A stretch of DNA of 64,000 bases from Actinophytocola sp036402745 (GTDB lineage: Bacteria; Actinomycetota; Actinomycetes; Mycobacteriales; Pseudonocardiaceae), in the NCBI RefSeq assembly GCF_036402745.1, contig NZ_DASWSJ010000087.1, positions 25,184 to 89,183 of the forward strand, written 5' to 3'. Below the pieces are notes generated by a model. That model saw nothing but the letters and a program-made list of their open reading frames with translations, made no database searches and was not told the origin of the DNA. The position numbers and the translations under genes were made by a program. This document shows, piece by piece, positions 16,582 through 24,268 of the stretch; within the stretch, counting starts at the first letter, position 1, and the number at the start of each line of letters is the position of its first letter.

Positions 16582-18547
16582 GTGCGCTCTCTTCTTCTCG
16601 ATGCAGGGTCAGGTAAAGATCTTCGAAACTGTCCAGCGTCGTGGCGAGGTCGTGGTGGACGGCGATCTGCCGGCTGGCCGTTCCCATGGCGAGCCGGGCG
16701 GTCGGGTCGGCGGCGAGCGTGTCCAGCGCGGCCGCGAGGGCCGCGACGTCGCCGGGCGGGTACAGGTAGCCGTTGACGCCATGATGCACCAGGTGCGGCA
16801 ACGCCATCGCGTCGGCCGCGACCACCGGCAGCCCGGTGGCCATCGCCTCCATCGTGGCGATGCTCTGCAGCTCCGCGGTGCCCGGCATGCAGAACAGGTC
16901 GCCCCGGCGCAGCACGGCCACGAGCTCGTCGTCGGGCACGAAACCGTGGAACCGCACCAGGTCCGCGATGCCGAGGTGGCCGGCGAGCTCGGTGAGCTCG
17001 GCCCGGCACACCCCGTCGCCGACGATCTCGGCGCGGACGCCGGTGGTGCGGGCCAGCGCGCGCAGCAGCTCGTCGACGTTCTTCTCGCGGTCCAGCCGGC
17101 CCACGAAGACGACGGTGGCGGTGGTCGACGCCTGCCGGGGCCCGGCGGCCGCGCCGTACCGGACGAGGTCGATGCCGCAGGAGATGGCCCGGGTCGGCAG
17201 TCCCTTGTCCCGCAGGATGTTCGCCGCCCGCGGGGTCGGCGCGGTGACCACCTGAGCCCGCCGGTACACGCGCACCAGGTCGCGCCACGCGATGCGGGCG
17301 ATCAGGCCGTGCAGGAAGTGCGGGACCGGGCCGTAGCCGAGCAGGTTCTCCGGCATGAAGTGGTTGGTGGCGACGACCGGCAGGTCGTGCGCGCGCGCCG
17401 CGCGCAGCACCGTGCGGCCCACCGCGAAGTGCGCCTGCACGTGCACGACGTCCGGCCGCACCCGGGCGAGCAGCTGCGGCAGCGCGCGGCTCACCTGCCA
17501 CGGGGTGCACATCCGGAACGTCGGGTGGAACGGCGTGCGGGTGGACGCGATGCGGTGCACGGTGACCCGGCCGACCAGCGACGAGCCGCCCTGCGCGGTG
17601 GGGGACGGGCACACCACGTGCACGTCGTTGCCCCGCCCGGCGAGCCCCTCGGCCAGCCTGCTCGCGAAGTTCGCCGCGCCGTTGATGTCGGGCGGGTAGG
17701 TGTCCGCGGCCAGCAGGATCCGTTGTCCCGTCGGGTGTTGCGGGCCGGCGCCGATCCGGGTCGGCCGCCGGTCCGGGGCGGAGCGGGTCAACGCGATCAC
17801 CCCGGCGACGGCCAGCGCCGCGCACGCGAGCTGCATGCTCACGACGAGCGGGCTGCCGACCGCCTCGCCGTAGACGCCGATCCCGACGGCGACCGCGGTG
17901 AGCGGGTCGATCACGGTGACCGCGCCGATGACCACGGCGGGCGGGCCGCTCGCGTAGGCCTGGTGCACGAGCCAGCCACCGGCGAGCATCAGCGCGGCCG
18001 ACTCGGCGGCGAGGCCGAGCGAGCCGTTCAGGACGGCGGCCCTGATGAGCGCCGAGCCCAGCCCGAACAGGACCGCGGCCGACGACGCGAGCACGAGGCA
18101 CCGGGTACGCCCGGCGGACAGCAGGCCCGCGATGGCGACCAGCGCGGCCACGGCGAGCACGATCTGCACCCGCGAGGTGTCCACTGTGGAGGGTGTGGCG
18201 CTGTGCGTGGTGGCGGCGAGCAGCACGAAGCCCGCCGTGCCGGCGCACACCGCGAGCGCCGCCCGCAGGGAGTGCCTGCCGAACAGCGTCGTGAGCACCA
18301 GGCTCAGCACGCCGACCGGCTGGACGACCGCGAGCGGTGCCATGGACAGGGCGAGCACGTGCATGCCGGTGCCGACCACGGCGAGCGAGGTGCCCGCCAG
18401 CCAGGCCGGGGTGCGCACCGCGCGCCACAGGCCGCGCGGGGTGGTCGAGCCGCTCTCGCGCACCGAGCGGTGCTGGAGGTGGATCGCGGTGGCGAAACAG
18501 CACGCGGCCAGGGCAGCCAGTGCCACCGCGAGAAGGACGACGTTCAT
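16508..18547 (-). CDS. DMT-type membrane domain fused to GT4 glycosyltransferase
   Basis: A 679-residue fusion. Residues 1-255 contain eight to ten hydrophobic segments arranged like drug/metabolite (EamA-like) transporters, for example L-A-V-A-L-A-A-L-A-A-C-C-F-A-T-A at the N-terminus and V-G-V-L-S-L-V-L-T-T-L-F. From about residue 275 a GT-B glycosyltransferase begins: D-T-Y-P-P-D-I-N-G-A-A-N-F, then F-V-G-R-L-D-R-E-K-N, F-H-G-F-V-P-D-D-E and the acceptor/donor E-A-M-A-T-G-L-P-V-V-A-A-D motif of GT4. ATG 18547 overlaps the DUF998 stop (ATGA). Probably a membrane-bound sugar transferase that couples sugar transfer to lipid or carrier flipping; substrate unknown. Confidence 0.88.
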   Translation of the reverse strand: MNVVLLAVALAALAACCFATAIHLQHRSVRESGSTTPRGLWRAVRTPAWLAGTSLAVVGTGMHVLALSMAPLAVVQPVGVLSLVLTTLFGRHSLRAALAVCAGTAGFVLLAATTHSATPSTVDTSRVQIVLAVAALVAIAGLLSAGRTRCLVLASSAAVLFGLGSALIRAAVLNGSLGLAAESAALMLAGGWLVHQAYASGPPAVVIGAVTVIDPLTAVAVGIGVYGEAVGSPLVVSMQLACAALAVAGVIALTRSAPDRRPTRIGAGPQHPTGQRILLAADTYPPDINGAANFASRLAEGLAGRGNDVHVVCPSPTAQGGSSLVGRVTVHRIASTRTPFHPTFRMCTPWQVSRALPQLLARVRPDVVHVQAHFAVGRTVLRAARAHDLPVVATNHFMPENLLGYGPVPHFLHGLIARIAWRDLVRVYRRAQVVTAPTPRAANILRDKGLPTRAISCGIDLVRYGAAAGPRQASTTATVVFVGRLDREKNVDELLRALARTTGVRAEIVGDGVCRAELTELAGHLGIADLVRFHGFVPDDELVAVLRRGDLFCMPGTAELQSIATMEAMATGLPVVAADAMALPHLVHHGVNGYLYPPGDVAALAAALDTLAADPTARLAMGTASRQIAVHHDLATTLDSFEDLYLTLHREEESAHDHAGPADAADARRAEREHTAAAG
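18178..18191. repeat. Dispersed motif TGTCC-ACTGT-GGAG
   Basis: Copy inside the glycosyltransferase fusion gene (minus strand reads S-T-V-D-T with ACA). Confidence 0.5.
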
Positions 18548-19176
18548 CCGGTCACCCGCTTTATCGTCGTGGCGGTGGTCAGCAGCAGCGCCACCTCGGC
18601 GCCGAGCGCGAGACGTTCGAGCAGCCCCTGCACGCCGGGCAGCGGGGGCGGGGCGAGCTGGCAGAGCCCGAACACCGCCGCGAGCACGAGACAGCCCACG
18701 GCGAGCCGGCGGATGCTCAGCGCCATGGACCGCAGGCGTGGGTCGGCGCGCAGCGCCCGGGAGAGGTGCCAGGCCGCGATCGGCAGGCTGGTGAGGAACG
18801 TGCCGCCCGCGATCCGGTGGATGTCACCGGAGAACGACGAGTCGCCGCTCGTGCGGTTGGTGGGGAACACCGCGCACAGCAGCAGCCCCCACCCCCACAG
18901 GCTGAACAGCACGGTCCGCAGCCGCGAGCCCGGCACCCCGAGCGCCGGCAGGCACGCCAGCACCGCGACCCCGCCCGCGAGGAGCAGCAGGACCGCGAGC
19001 ACGTAGAGCACGTCGCCCGGGCCGTAGAACACGTAGTCGCTGACCACGTTCGCGATCGGGCTCACCTGCGCGCGCAACGCGACCGTGAGGTAGAAGCCGA
19101 CCAGCAGCGACCCGGCCAGCAACGCGATCGACACCCGGGCGAGCGGGACGGCCGCGGTGCGGCGGACGAGGGACAC
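18544..19176 (-). CDS. DUF998 family integral membrane protein
   Basis: A 210-residue protein with about six hydrophobic segments and the DUF998 pattern: I-A-N-V-V-S-D-Y near residue 42, a central F-P-T-N region, and G-D-I-H-R-I-A-G-G near residue 118. The function of the family is unknown. It is translationally coupled to the glycosyltransferase fusion by a 4-bp overlap and follows the sensor kinase after 44 bp, so it probably belongs to the regulated operon. Confidence 0.85.
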   Translation of the reverse strand: MSLVRRTAAVPLARVSIALLAGSLLVGFYLTVALRAQVSPIANVVSDYVFYGPGDVLYVLAVLLLLAGGVAVLACLPALGVPGSRLRTVLFSLWGWGLLLCAVFPTNRTSGDSSFSGDIHRIAGGTFLTSLPIAAWHLSRALRADPRLRSMALSIRRLAVGCLVLAAVFGLCQLAPPPLPGVQGLLERLALGAEVALLLTTATTIKRVTG

Positions 19177-19220
19177 ACCTTTGACAGTGCCGCCGGATGG
19201 TTAAAGGACCATGAAGATCC

Positions 19221-20654
19221 TCAAAGGGTTGGGTGAGAAACGACTGGCAGGAGCAGCTCCAGCAGCGCGCCGCCGGCCTCCGCCCGGCCGGCTCGCACCG
19301 TGCCGCCGTGGCCGGCGGCGACCTGCTCGACGATCGCCAGCCCCAGTCCGGAGCCGGGCAGCGCGCGGGCGGCCTCGGCCCGGTAGAACCGCTCGAACAC
19401 GTGGGGGAGGTCGACCTGGTCGATGCCCGGGCCCTCGTCCTCGACGCGCACGACCGCGTGGTCGCTGCTGTTCCGCACGCTGACCCGAACCGCGCCCTCG
19501 GGCGGGCTCCACTTCGCGGCGTTGTCGAGCATGTTGAGTACCGCGCGCTCCAGCGACGCCGGGTGGCCGACCACCTGGACCCGGGTCAGGTCGGTGTCGA
19601 ACCGGACCCGCGGTGCCCGTGCCCGCGCGCGCTCCACCGCCGCGCCGACGATGTCGGACAGGTCGGCGGGCACGGGCGGCTCCGGGCTCGAGTCGTCCTT
19701 GGCCAGCTCGACGAGCTCGCCGACCAGCGTGCTCAGCTCGACCGCCTGGGTGCCGAGGTCGCCGAGCAACCGGGTCCGGTCGGCGGCGGCGAGGACCTTC
19801 GCCGACCCTTCCGCGTGGATCAGCAGCTCGACGTTGTTGCGCAGGCTGGTCAGCGGGGTGCGCAGCTCGTGCCCGGCGTCCTCCACCAGCCGCCGCTGCG
19901 CCGCGCGGGAGCTGCCGAGCGCGGACAGCATCGCGTTGAACGCCTCCGCCAGCCGGGCGATCTCGCCGCGGCCCGCCACCGGGATCTTCGCCTTCAGGTC
20001 CTGGGTGTGCGCGACCCGTTCGGCGCCCGCGGTGAGCGCGTCGACCGGCCGCAGCGCGGCGCGCGCGACCGAGCGGCCGAGCACGGCCGCCCCGAGCACG
20101 CCGATGACCGACAGCAGCACGTGCAGGAGGCCCAGCTCGGTGAGCGTCTGCTCGATGCCCTCGGCGTCCCGGGCGACCTGCACCAGCCCCCCGTCCCGGG
20201 CGGCCACCGTCCACACCCGGTACTGGTCGTAGCCGATCCGCAGCCGCTCCACCTGCGCGGGCTGCCCGTCGGCCACCGCACGCGCCTTGGCGGTCACCGG
20301 TACCCGGTCGGCTCCCTGGGCACCCGCGGTGGTGACCGCGCCGCCCGGGGCGACGAACTGCACGATGAGCTCGGCCGGCCGGTCGGGACCGTCGTCGCCG
20401 GGTGAGGCCCGGTCAGCGGGCCGCAGTGTGGCGAGCGCGTCGCTCGCCGACGTGGACTTGACCGCCAGCTGCCCGTAGGAGCGGAGCTGGTCGTCGAACT
20501 GCTGGTAGAGCTTGGCCTGCACGATCAGCCACGACGCGGTGGCCACGACCACCACGGCTACCGCCGCCGCGCCCGCGGCGAGCAGGGTGAACCGCGACCG
20601 GAGCGAGAGCCGCCGCCAGCGGTGGTCCGCCAGCCACGCACGGGGCTTCCTCAC
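19221..20654 (-). CDS. OmpR-type sensor histidine kinase
   Basis: A 477-residue kinase. One membrane helix near residue 30, an extracytoplasmic sensor domain (about 55-180), a second helix (V-L-L-S-V-I-G-V-L-G-A-A-V-L), then HAMP, the H-box E-D-A-G-H-E-L-R-T-P-L-T, the N-box N-M-L-D-N-A-A-K-W, G1 V-E-D-E-G-P-G-I, F-E-R-F-Y-R and G2 G-S-G-L-G-L-A-I-V. GTG 20654 overlaps the regulator stop (GTGA). Family layout is like MprB/TcrY-type actinobacterial kinases. The signal is unknown, probably cell-envelope related given the downstream membrane glycosyltransferase. Confidence 0.95.
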   Translation of the reverse strand: MRKPRAWLADHRWRRLSLRSRFTLLAAGAAAVAVVVVATASWLIVQAKLYQQFDDQLRSYGQLAVKSTSASDALATLRPADRASPGDDGPDRPAELIVQFVAPGGAVTTAGAQGADRVPVTAKARAVADGQPAQVERLRIGYDQYRVWTVAARDGGLVQVARDAEGIEQTLTELGLLHVLLSVIGVLGAAVLGRSVARAALRPVDALTAGAERVAHTQDLKAKIPVAGRGEIARLAEAFNAMLSALGSSRAAQRRLVEDAGHELRTPLTSLRNNVELLIHAEGSAKVLAAADRTRLLGDLGTQAVELSTLVGELVELAKDDSSPEPPVPADLSDIVGAAVERARARAPRVRFDTDLTRVQVVGHPASLERAVLNMLDNAAKWSPPEGAVRVSVRNSSDHAVVRVEDEGPGIDQVDLPHVFERFYRAEAARALPGSGLGLAIVEQVAAGHGGTVRAGRAEAGGALLELLLPVVSHPTL

Positions 20655-21352
20655 AGGGGTTCCTCGCGGAGCACGTAGCCGACCCCGCGCACGGTGTGCA
20701 GCAGCCGGGCCTCGCCGTCGGCCTCGAGCTTGCGGCGCAGGTAGCTGACGTAGACGTCGAGCCCGTTGGAGGCGGCGCCGAAGTCGTAGCCCCAGACGTG
20801 CCGGAACATCGTGGTGCGGGAGAGCACCAGCCGCGGGTGCCGCAGGAACGTCTCGAGGATCGAGAACTCGGTCCGGGTGAGCGCCAGCGGCCGGTCGCCG
20901 CGGCGCACCTCGCGGGTGCCGATGTGCAGCACGAGGTCCGCGAAGTGCAGCTCCCCGGCCGGCACGTCGCCGCCCGTGGCCGCGTCCAGGTAGCCGCCGC
21001 GCCGCACCAGCGCGCGGACGCGGGCCAGCAGCTCCTGCAACGCGAAGGGCTTGGCCAGGTAGTCGTCCGCGCCCGCGTCCAGCCCCGCGACCCGGTCGGT
21101 GACGTCGTCGCGCGCGGTGAGCATGAGCACCGGGGTGAGGTCGCCGTCGGCACGCAGCACCCGGCAGGTGTCCAGGCCGCCCAGCACCGGCATGGTGACG
21201 TCGAGGATGACCCCGTCCGGCCGCTGCGCGCGGATCATCGCCAGCGCCGCCGCCCCGTCGTGGGCGACGGACACCTCGTAGCCCTCGAACCGCAGCGTCC
21301 GCGACAAGGACTCGCACACCGCGGGCTCGTCGTCGACGATCAGGATGTGCAC
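20651..21352 (-). CDS. OmpR-type response regulator
   Basis: A 233-residue regulator. The receiver has L-I-V-D-D-E-P, the phospho-Asp in V-I-L-D-V-T-M-P, and Lys in Y-L-A-K-P-F. The winged-helix DNA-binding domain contains L-T-R-T-E-F-S-I-L and V-R-G-V-G-Y-V-L-R. GTG 21352 is selected because AGGGA lies about 7 bp upstream; a start 33 bp earlier would add a tail without homology. It is the first gene of the minus-strand kinase, DUF998 and glycosyltransferase series. Tandem repeats at 21387-21404 probably mark its own operator. Confidence 0.95.
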   Translation of the reverse strand: MHILIVDDEPAVCESLSRTLRFEGYEVSVAHDGAAALAMIRAQRPDGVILDVTMPVLGGLDTCRVLRADGDLTPVLMLTARDDVTDRVAGLDAGADDYLAKPFALQELLARVRALVRRGGYLDAATGGDVPAGELHFADLVLHIGTREVRRGDRPLALTRTEFSILETFLRHPRLVLSRTTMFRHVWGYDFGAASNGLDVYVSYLRRKLEADGEARLLHTVRGVGYVLREEPL

Positions 21353-21386
21353 GGCCGTCCCTTCCGGCTCCCCGGTCCACGCCACC

Positions 21387-21404
21387 CGGAACTCACGGTT
21401 CTCA
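21387..21404 (-). promoter_or_regulatory. Tandem 9-bp direct repeat, likely OmpR-type operator
   Basis: On the minus strand TGAGAACCG and TGAGTTCCG are adjacent (7 of 9 identical), 35 bp upstream of the regulator start. OmpR-family regulators bind head-to-tail half-sites of this size, so autoregulation is likely. Confidence 0.45.
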
Positions 21405-21476
21405 AGCTACGCCCGCGGGGGCGGGAACCGCGGGACCCCCGGCGCCGCGAACGCCGGGTGCCGACAACTCGCGGGG

Positions 21477-21803
21477 CTACTGCGTGGCGGGCAGGTGCGG
21501 CACGGTCGCGCGCCGGGTGTCCGCGTCGGCGGTCACCTTCTGCCGGGGCTCGTCCTTGTCCTCCGCCGCCACCGGCACGTCCCGCCGGGCGACCAGCTCG
21601 CGGAACACCCTGTTGCGCCCGCAGACCGGGCACAGGATGTCGTCGAACGCGGGGTTCAGCACGGGCACCCCGTCCAGGCGGTAGTAGGCCCACACGTCGC
21701 CCTCGTTGTCCTCCAGGAACTGCACGTCGTAGTCGGCGGTCCAGGTGTGCCCGCAGTTCGCGCAGCTGAAGCGGTACCGCTCGACGGCGATCTCGACGAT
21801 CAC
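21477..21803 (-). CDS. Small double Cys-pair (zinc-ribbon-like) protein
   Basis: A 108-residue protein with two Cys pairs, C-A-N-C-G-H-T-W near residue 15 and C-P-V-C-G-R-N near residue 61, making a likely zinc ribbon. The middle is Tyr/Asp rich and the C-terminus is charged and disordered. GTG 21803 has GGAGG 9 bp upstream and overlaps the previous gene's stop (GTGA). No function is known; an RNA, DNA or protein adaptor is possible. Confidence 0.75.
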   Translation of the reverse strand: MIVEIAVERYRFSCANCGHTWTADYDVQFLEDNEGDVWAYYRLDGVPVLNPAFDDILCPVCGRNRVFRELVARRDVPVAAEDKDEPRQKVTADADTRRATVPHLPATQ

Positions 21804-22198
21804 GGTGGTGTCCTCCGGTCCGAGCCGAGGTGCGCGGTGAGCCAGTCCCACGCCCGGCGCAGGCGGGCCTCGAGCGGGCTCTCCACGGGTTCCTCCTCGG
21901 GCTCGTCTTCGCGCTCGGGGCGGGGCCGCGCGGGGTCCGGGTCGTGCAGCTCTTCGCGTGGGACGGCCAGCAGCACACCCCGCTCGTGCAGCGCGGCGAT
22001 CTGGTCGGCGTCGGCGAACAGGTGCCGGCCCGGCAGCGGCACGGTGTGCACGACGAGCCCTTCGAAGATGTCCGCGACGTCGTCGGCGACGACGTGCTCG
22101 ACGACGCCGACACGCGCACCGGCGGGGTCGTGGACCGGCGTACCCTCGCGGAGCACGGTGTAGGCGATCGGCCGGCCGAGGTCGTCGGGAACGTTCAC
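21800..22198 (-). CDS. PRC-barrel-like domain protein
   Basis: A 132-residue protein. Residues 5-75 resemble a PRC-barrel/DUF2171-like fold (G-T-P-V-H-D-P-A-G-A-R-V-G-V-V-E-H-V-V), followed by an Arg/Asp/Glu/Pro-rich linker and a helical C-terminus (R-L-R-R-A-W-D-W-L). GTG 22198 has GCGAGGG just upstream. It is coupled to the zinc-ribbon gene. Role unknown; PRC barrels often occur in stress or surface-adaptor proteins. Confidence 0.7.
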   Translation of the reverse strand: MNVPDDLGRPIAYTVLREGTPVHDPAGARVGVVEHVVADDVADIFEGLVVHTVPLPGRHLFADADQIAALHERGVLLAVPREELHDPDPARPRPEREDEPEEEPVESPLEARLRRAWDWLTAHLGSDRRTPP

Positions 22199-22345
22199 GC
22201 CCTCGCACCTACCCGGCCGGCCCGCCCGCGAAACCCGGCGCGACCGGGACCGGCCTGCCAGGCCCAGCCGTGCCGGTCCGGCTCGACCTGCCAGGCCGTG
22301 GCGGCGGCGTCCCGCGGTGACGGACCGTGGGGGACCGACGGGACC

Positions 22346-22375
22346 GCGATGAGACTGCGATGAGCCCGCGATGAG
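22346..22375 (+). repeat. Three helically phased GCGATGAG repeats
   Basis: GCGATGAG occurs at 22346, 22357 and 22368, exactly 11 bp apart, just before the ribosome-binding site of the DUF5335-like gene at 22388. The remaining divergent region (22199-22345) also contains CCTGCCAGGCC twice. Confidence 0.6.
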
Positions 22376-22387
22376 GGAGGGCAAGGG

Positions 22388-22741
22388 ATGGCCGACACCG
22401 GAACGCTCAACCGCAACGAGTGGCTGGCCGCTTTCGATCGGATGACCTCCGACCACGAGGGCGACGAGGTCACGATCGAGGTGCTGGACCCGACCATCGG
22501 CTACGAGCCCGAGGCCGAGCGGATGCCGTTCTCCTACCTCAACTACGACCCGAAGGACGACGTGGTCATCGTCGCCGTCGGCGGCCGGACCCCGCGGTAT
22601 CCGGTCGTGCTCCGGCACATCGTGTACCGGCCGTCCCGTGTGGACATCGCGGTCGACGAGGTGCCGCAGCCCGCGGTGCGGGTCGTCGAGGAGGACGGCA
22701 CCACCACGCTGGTGACCTTCTTCCCCGCCGCCGCGTCCTGA
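22388..22741 (+). CDS. DUF5335-like small protein
   Basis: A 117-residue acidic protein with an N-terminal R-N-E-W-L-A-A-F-D-R-M motif, a central L-N-Y-D-P-K-D-D-V-V-I-V and a C-terminal beta-rich part, matching actinobacterial DUF5335 proteins of unknown function. ATG 22388 is preceded by AGGGAGG. It is divergent from the PRC-barrel/zinc-ribbon pair. Confidence 0.8.
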   Translation: MADTGTLNRNEWLAAFDRMTSDHEGDEVTIEVLDPTIGYEPEAERMPFSYLNYDPKDDVVIVAVGGRTPRYPVVLRHIVYRPSRVDIAVDEVPQPAVRVVEEDGTTTLVTFFPAAAS

Positions 22742-22780
22742 CCGGGCCGGGGCACCCGTGGCGTGACAGCATGTCCCTCC

Positions 22781-24235
22781 GTGCCCCCCGATCTCTCCGC
22801 CGACCTCTGCGCGCGACTGCGTGACGCATTCCTGACCGCGGGCTACACCGCGGACGGTGTCGTCGCCGCGCTCGGCGTCCAGGCCCACGCCGCGCTCGGC
22901 CGCGGCGAGCCGGAGGCCGCCCGCCTCGCCAGCCGCGACGCAGGAGCGCTCGGGACGCTGATCCGGCTGTTCCTGCTGGGCGACGCCGAGCCGGCCGCCG
23001 CCGTGCGGGCCGCGCTCGGGCCGGTCGACCTCGACGCGGCGGTGGCGAACGAGATCATCACCCCGGACCGGCGGGCGGGCCTGGACATCCGCCCGTACGA
23101 GGACAGCTGGTGGGTGATCGCCGACCTCGACACCGACCTGCGCGGCGGCGCCGTGCCCGAGGACCACGTGCTCGGCGTCGGCCATGCCTCGGTCAGCCTC
23201 GCCCGCGCCACCGCGCGCCGCCCGGTCGGCACGCTGCTCGACCTCGGCACCGGCTGCGGCGTCCAGGCACTGCACGCGAGCACGCACGCGCGGCGGATCA
23301 CGGCCACCGACCTGTCCCCGCGCGCCCTCGCGCTCGCACGGGGCACGTTCCACCTCAACGAGCTGGACGTCGAGCTGGCGCGGGGCGAGTGGTTCGGCCC
23401 GGTGCGGGGCCGCCGGTTCGACCAGATCGTGTGCAACCCGCCGTTCGTCGTCGGCCCGCCGCGGGTGGACTACGTCTACCGCGACTCCGGGCTGGGCGGC
23501 GACGACGCCAGCGCGCTGGTCGTCGGGCAGCTGCCCGCGTTCCTCACCGAGGGCGGCGTCGGCCAGCTGCTCGCGTCCTGGCTGCACCGCGAGGGCGAGG
23601 ACTGGGCGGACCGCGTCACGTCGTGGCTGCCGGATGGCGTGGACGGGTGGTTCGTGCAGCGCGACGTCGCCGACCCCGTGCTGTACGTGGGCACGTGGCT
23701 GCGGGACGCGGGCGTCGACCCGCGGTCGCCGGAGGGCCGGGAGAAGACGCGGGCGTGGCTCGACTGGTTCGCGGCGAACGGCGTCGAGGGTGTCGGCTTC
23801 GGCTACGTCACGCTGCGGCGCACCGGCGAGGCCCGCGCCGAGGTGGTGTGCGAGGACCTGCGGCACGCCTACGACGACCCGCTGGGCCCGGAGGCGGCCC
23901 GGTGGCTGGACAGCGTGGCGTGGCTGCGGGACCACGGCGACAAGCTGCTGCGGACGCGGTTCACCGTGCCGCCGACCGTGCTGCTGGAAGAGGTGCGCGA
24001 GCCGGGCGAGGACGGCTGGGCGGCGGTGGTGCGCCGGCTGCACCGTACCGACGGCCCGGGCTGGCAGCACGAGGTCGACGAGCCGATCGCGAAGCTGCTC
24101 GCCGGCTGCCGCGGCGCGCTCCCGCTCGAAGACCTGCTGGCACTGCTGGAGTTCGCTTACGCCGACCTCGACCCGGCGGCGGCCCTGCCGATCGTGCGCG
24201 ACCTCGTGCTGCACGGGATGCTGCTCCCGGCCTGA
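22781..24235 (+). CDS. SAM-dependent methyltransferase with NPPF motif
   Basis: About 484 residues. An N-terminal helical domain (1-140) precedes a class I methyltransferase core: D-L-G-T-G-C-G-V-Q-A-L (motif I), T-D-L-S-P-R-A-L and N-P-P-F-V-V-G-P-P (motif IV, as in PrmC/HemK and N6-adenine enzymes). A long C-terminal domain (about 320-484) is typical of an actinobacterial subfamily. GTG 22781 is chosen; GTG 22763 is possible, and neither has a strong ribosome-binding site. The NPPF motif points to amide or exocyclic-amine methylation of a protein or nucleic acid. Confidence 0.88.
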   Translation: MPPDLSADLCARLRDAFLTAGYTADGVVAALGVQAHAALGRGEPEAARLASRDAGALGTLIRLFLLGDAEPAAAVRAALGPVDLDAAVANEIITPDRRAGLDIRPYEDSWWVIADLDTDLRGGAVPEDHVLGVGHASVSLARATARRPVGTLLDLGTGCGVQALHASTHARRITATDLSPRALALARGTFHLNELDVELARGEWFGPVRGRRFDQIVCNPPFVVGPPRVDYVYRDSGLGGDDASALVVGQLPAFLTEGGVGQLLASWLHREGEDWADRVTSWLPDGVDGWFVQRDVADPVLYVGTWLRDAGVDPRSPEGREKTRAWLDWFAANGVEGVGFGYVTLRRTGEARAEVVCEDLRHAYDDPLGPEAARWLDSVAWLRDHGDKLLRTRFTVPPTVLLEEVREPGEDGWAAVVRRLHRTDGPGWQHEVDEPIAKLLAGCRGALPLEDLLALLEFAYADLDPAAALPIVRDLVLHGMLLPA

Positions 24236-24268
24236 CCCGGTCGTGCCGCCGCCCTGACGGTGTCGCCT

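Noticed and set aside
22763..22780. Earlier GTG start of the methyltransferase
   Set aside because: It adds six residues without a ribosome-binding site; the choice between the two starts stays open.
24236..24268. Terminator between the methyltransferase and oxidase genes
   Set aside because: The 33-bp convergent gap has only a short direct repeat (ACGGTGTC) and no stem of useful length.
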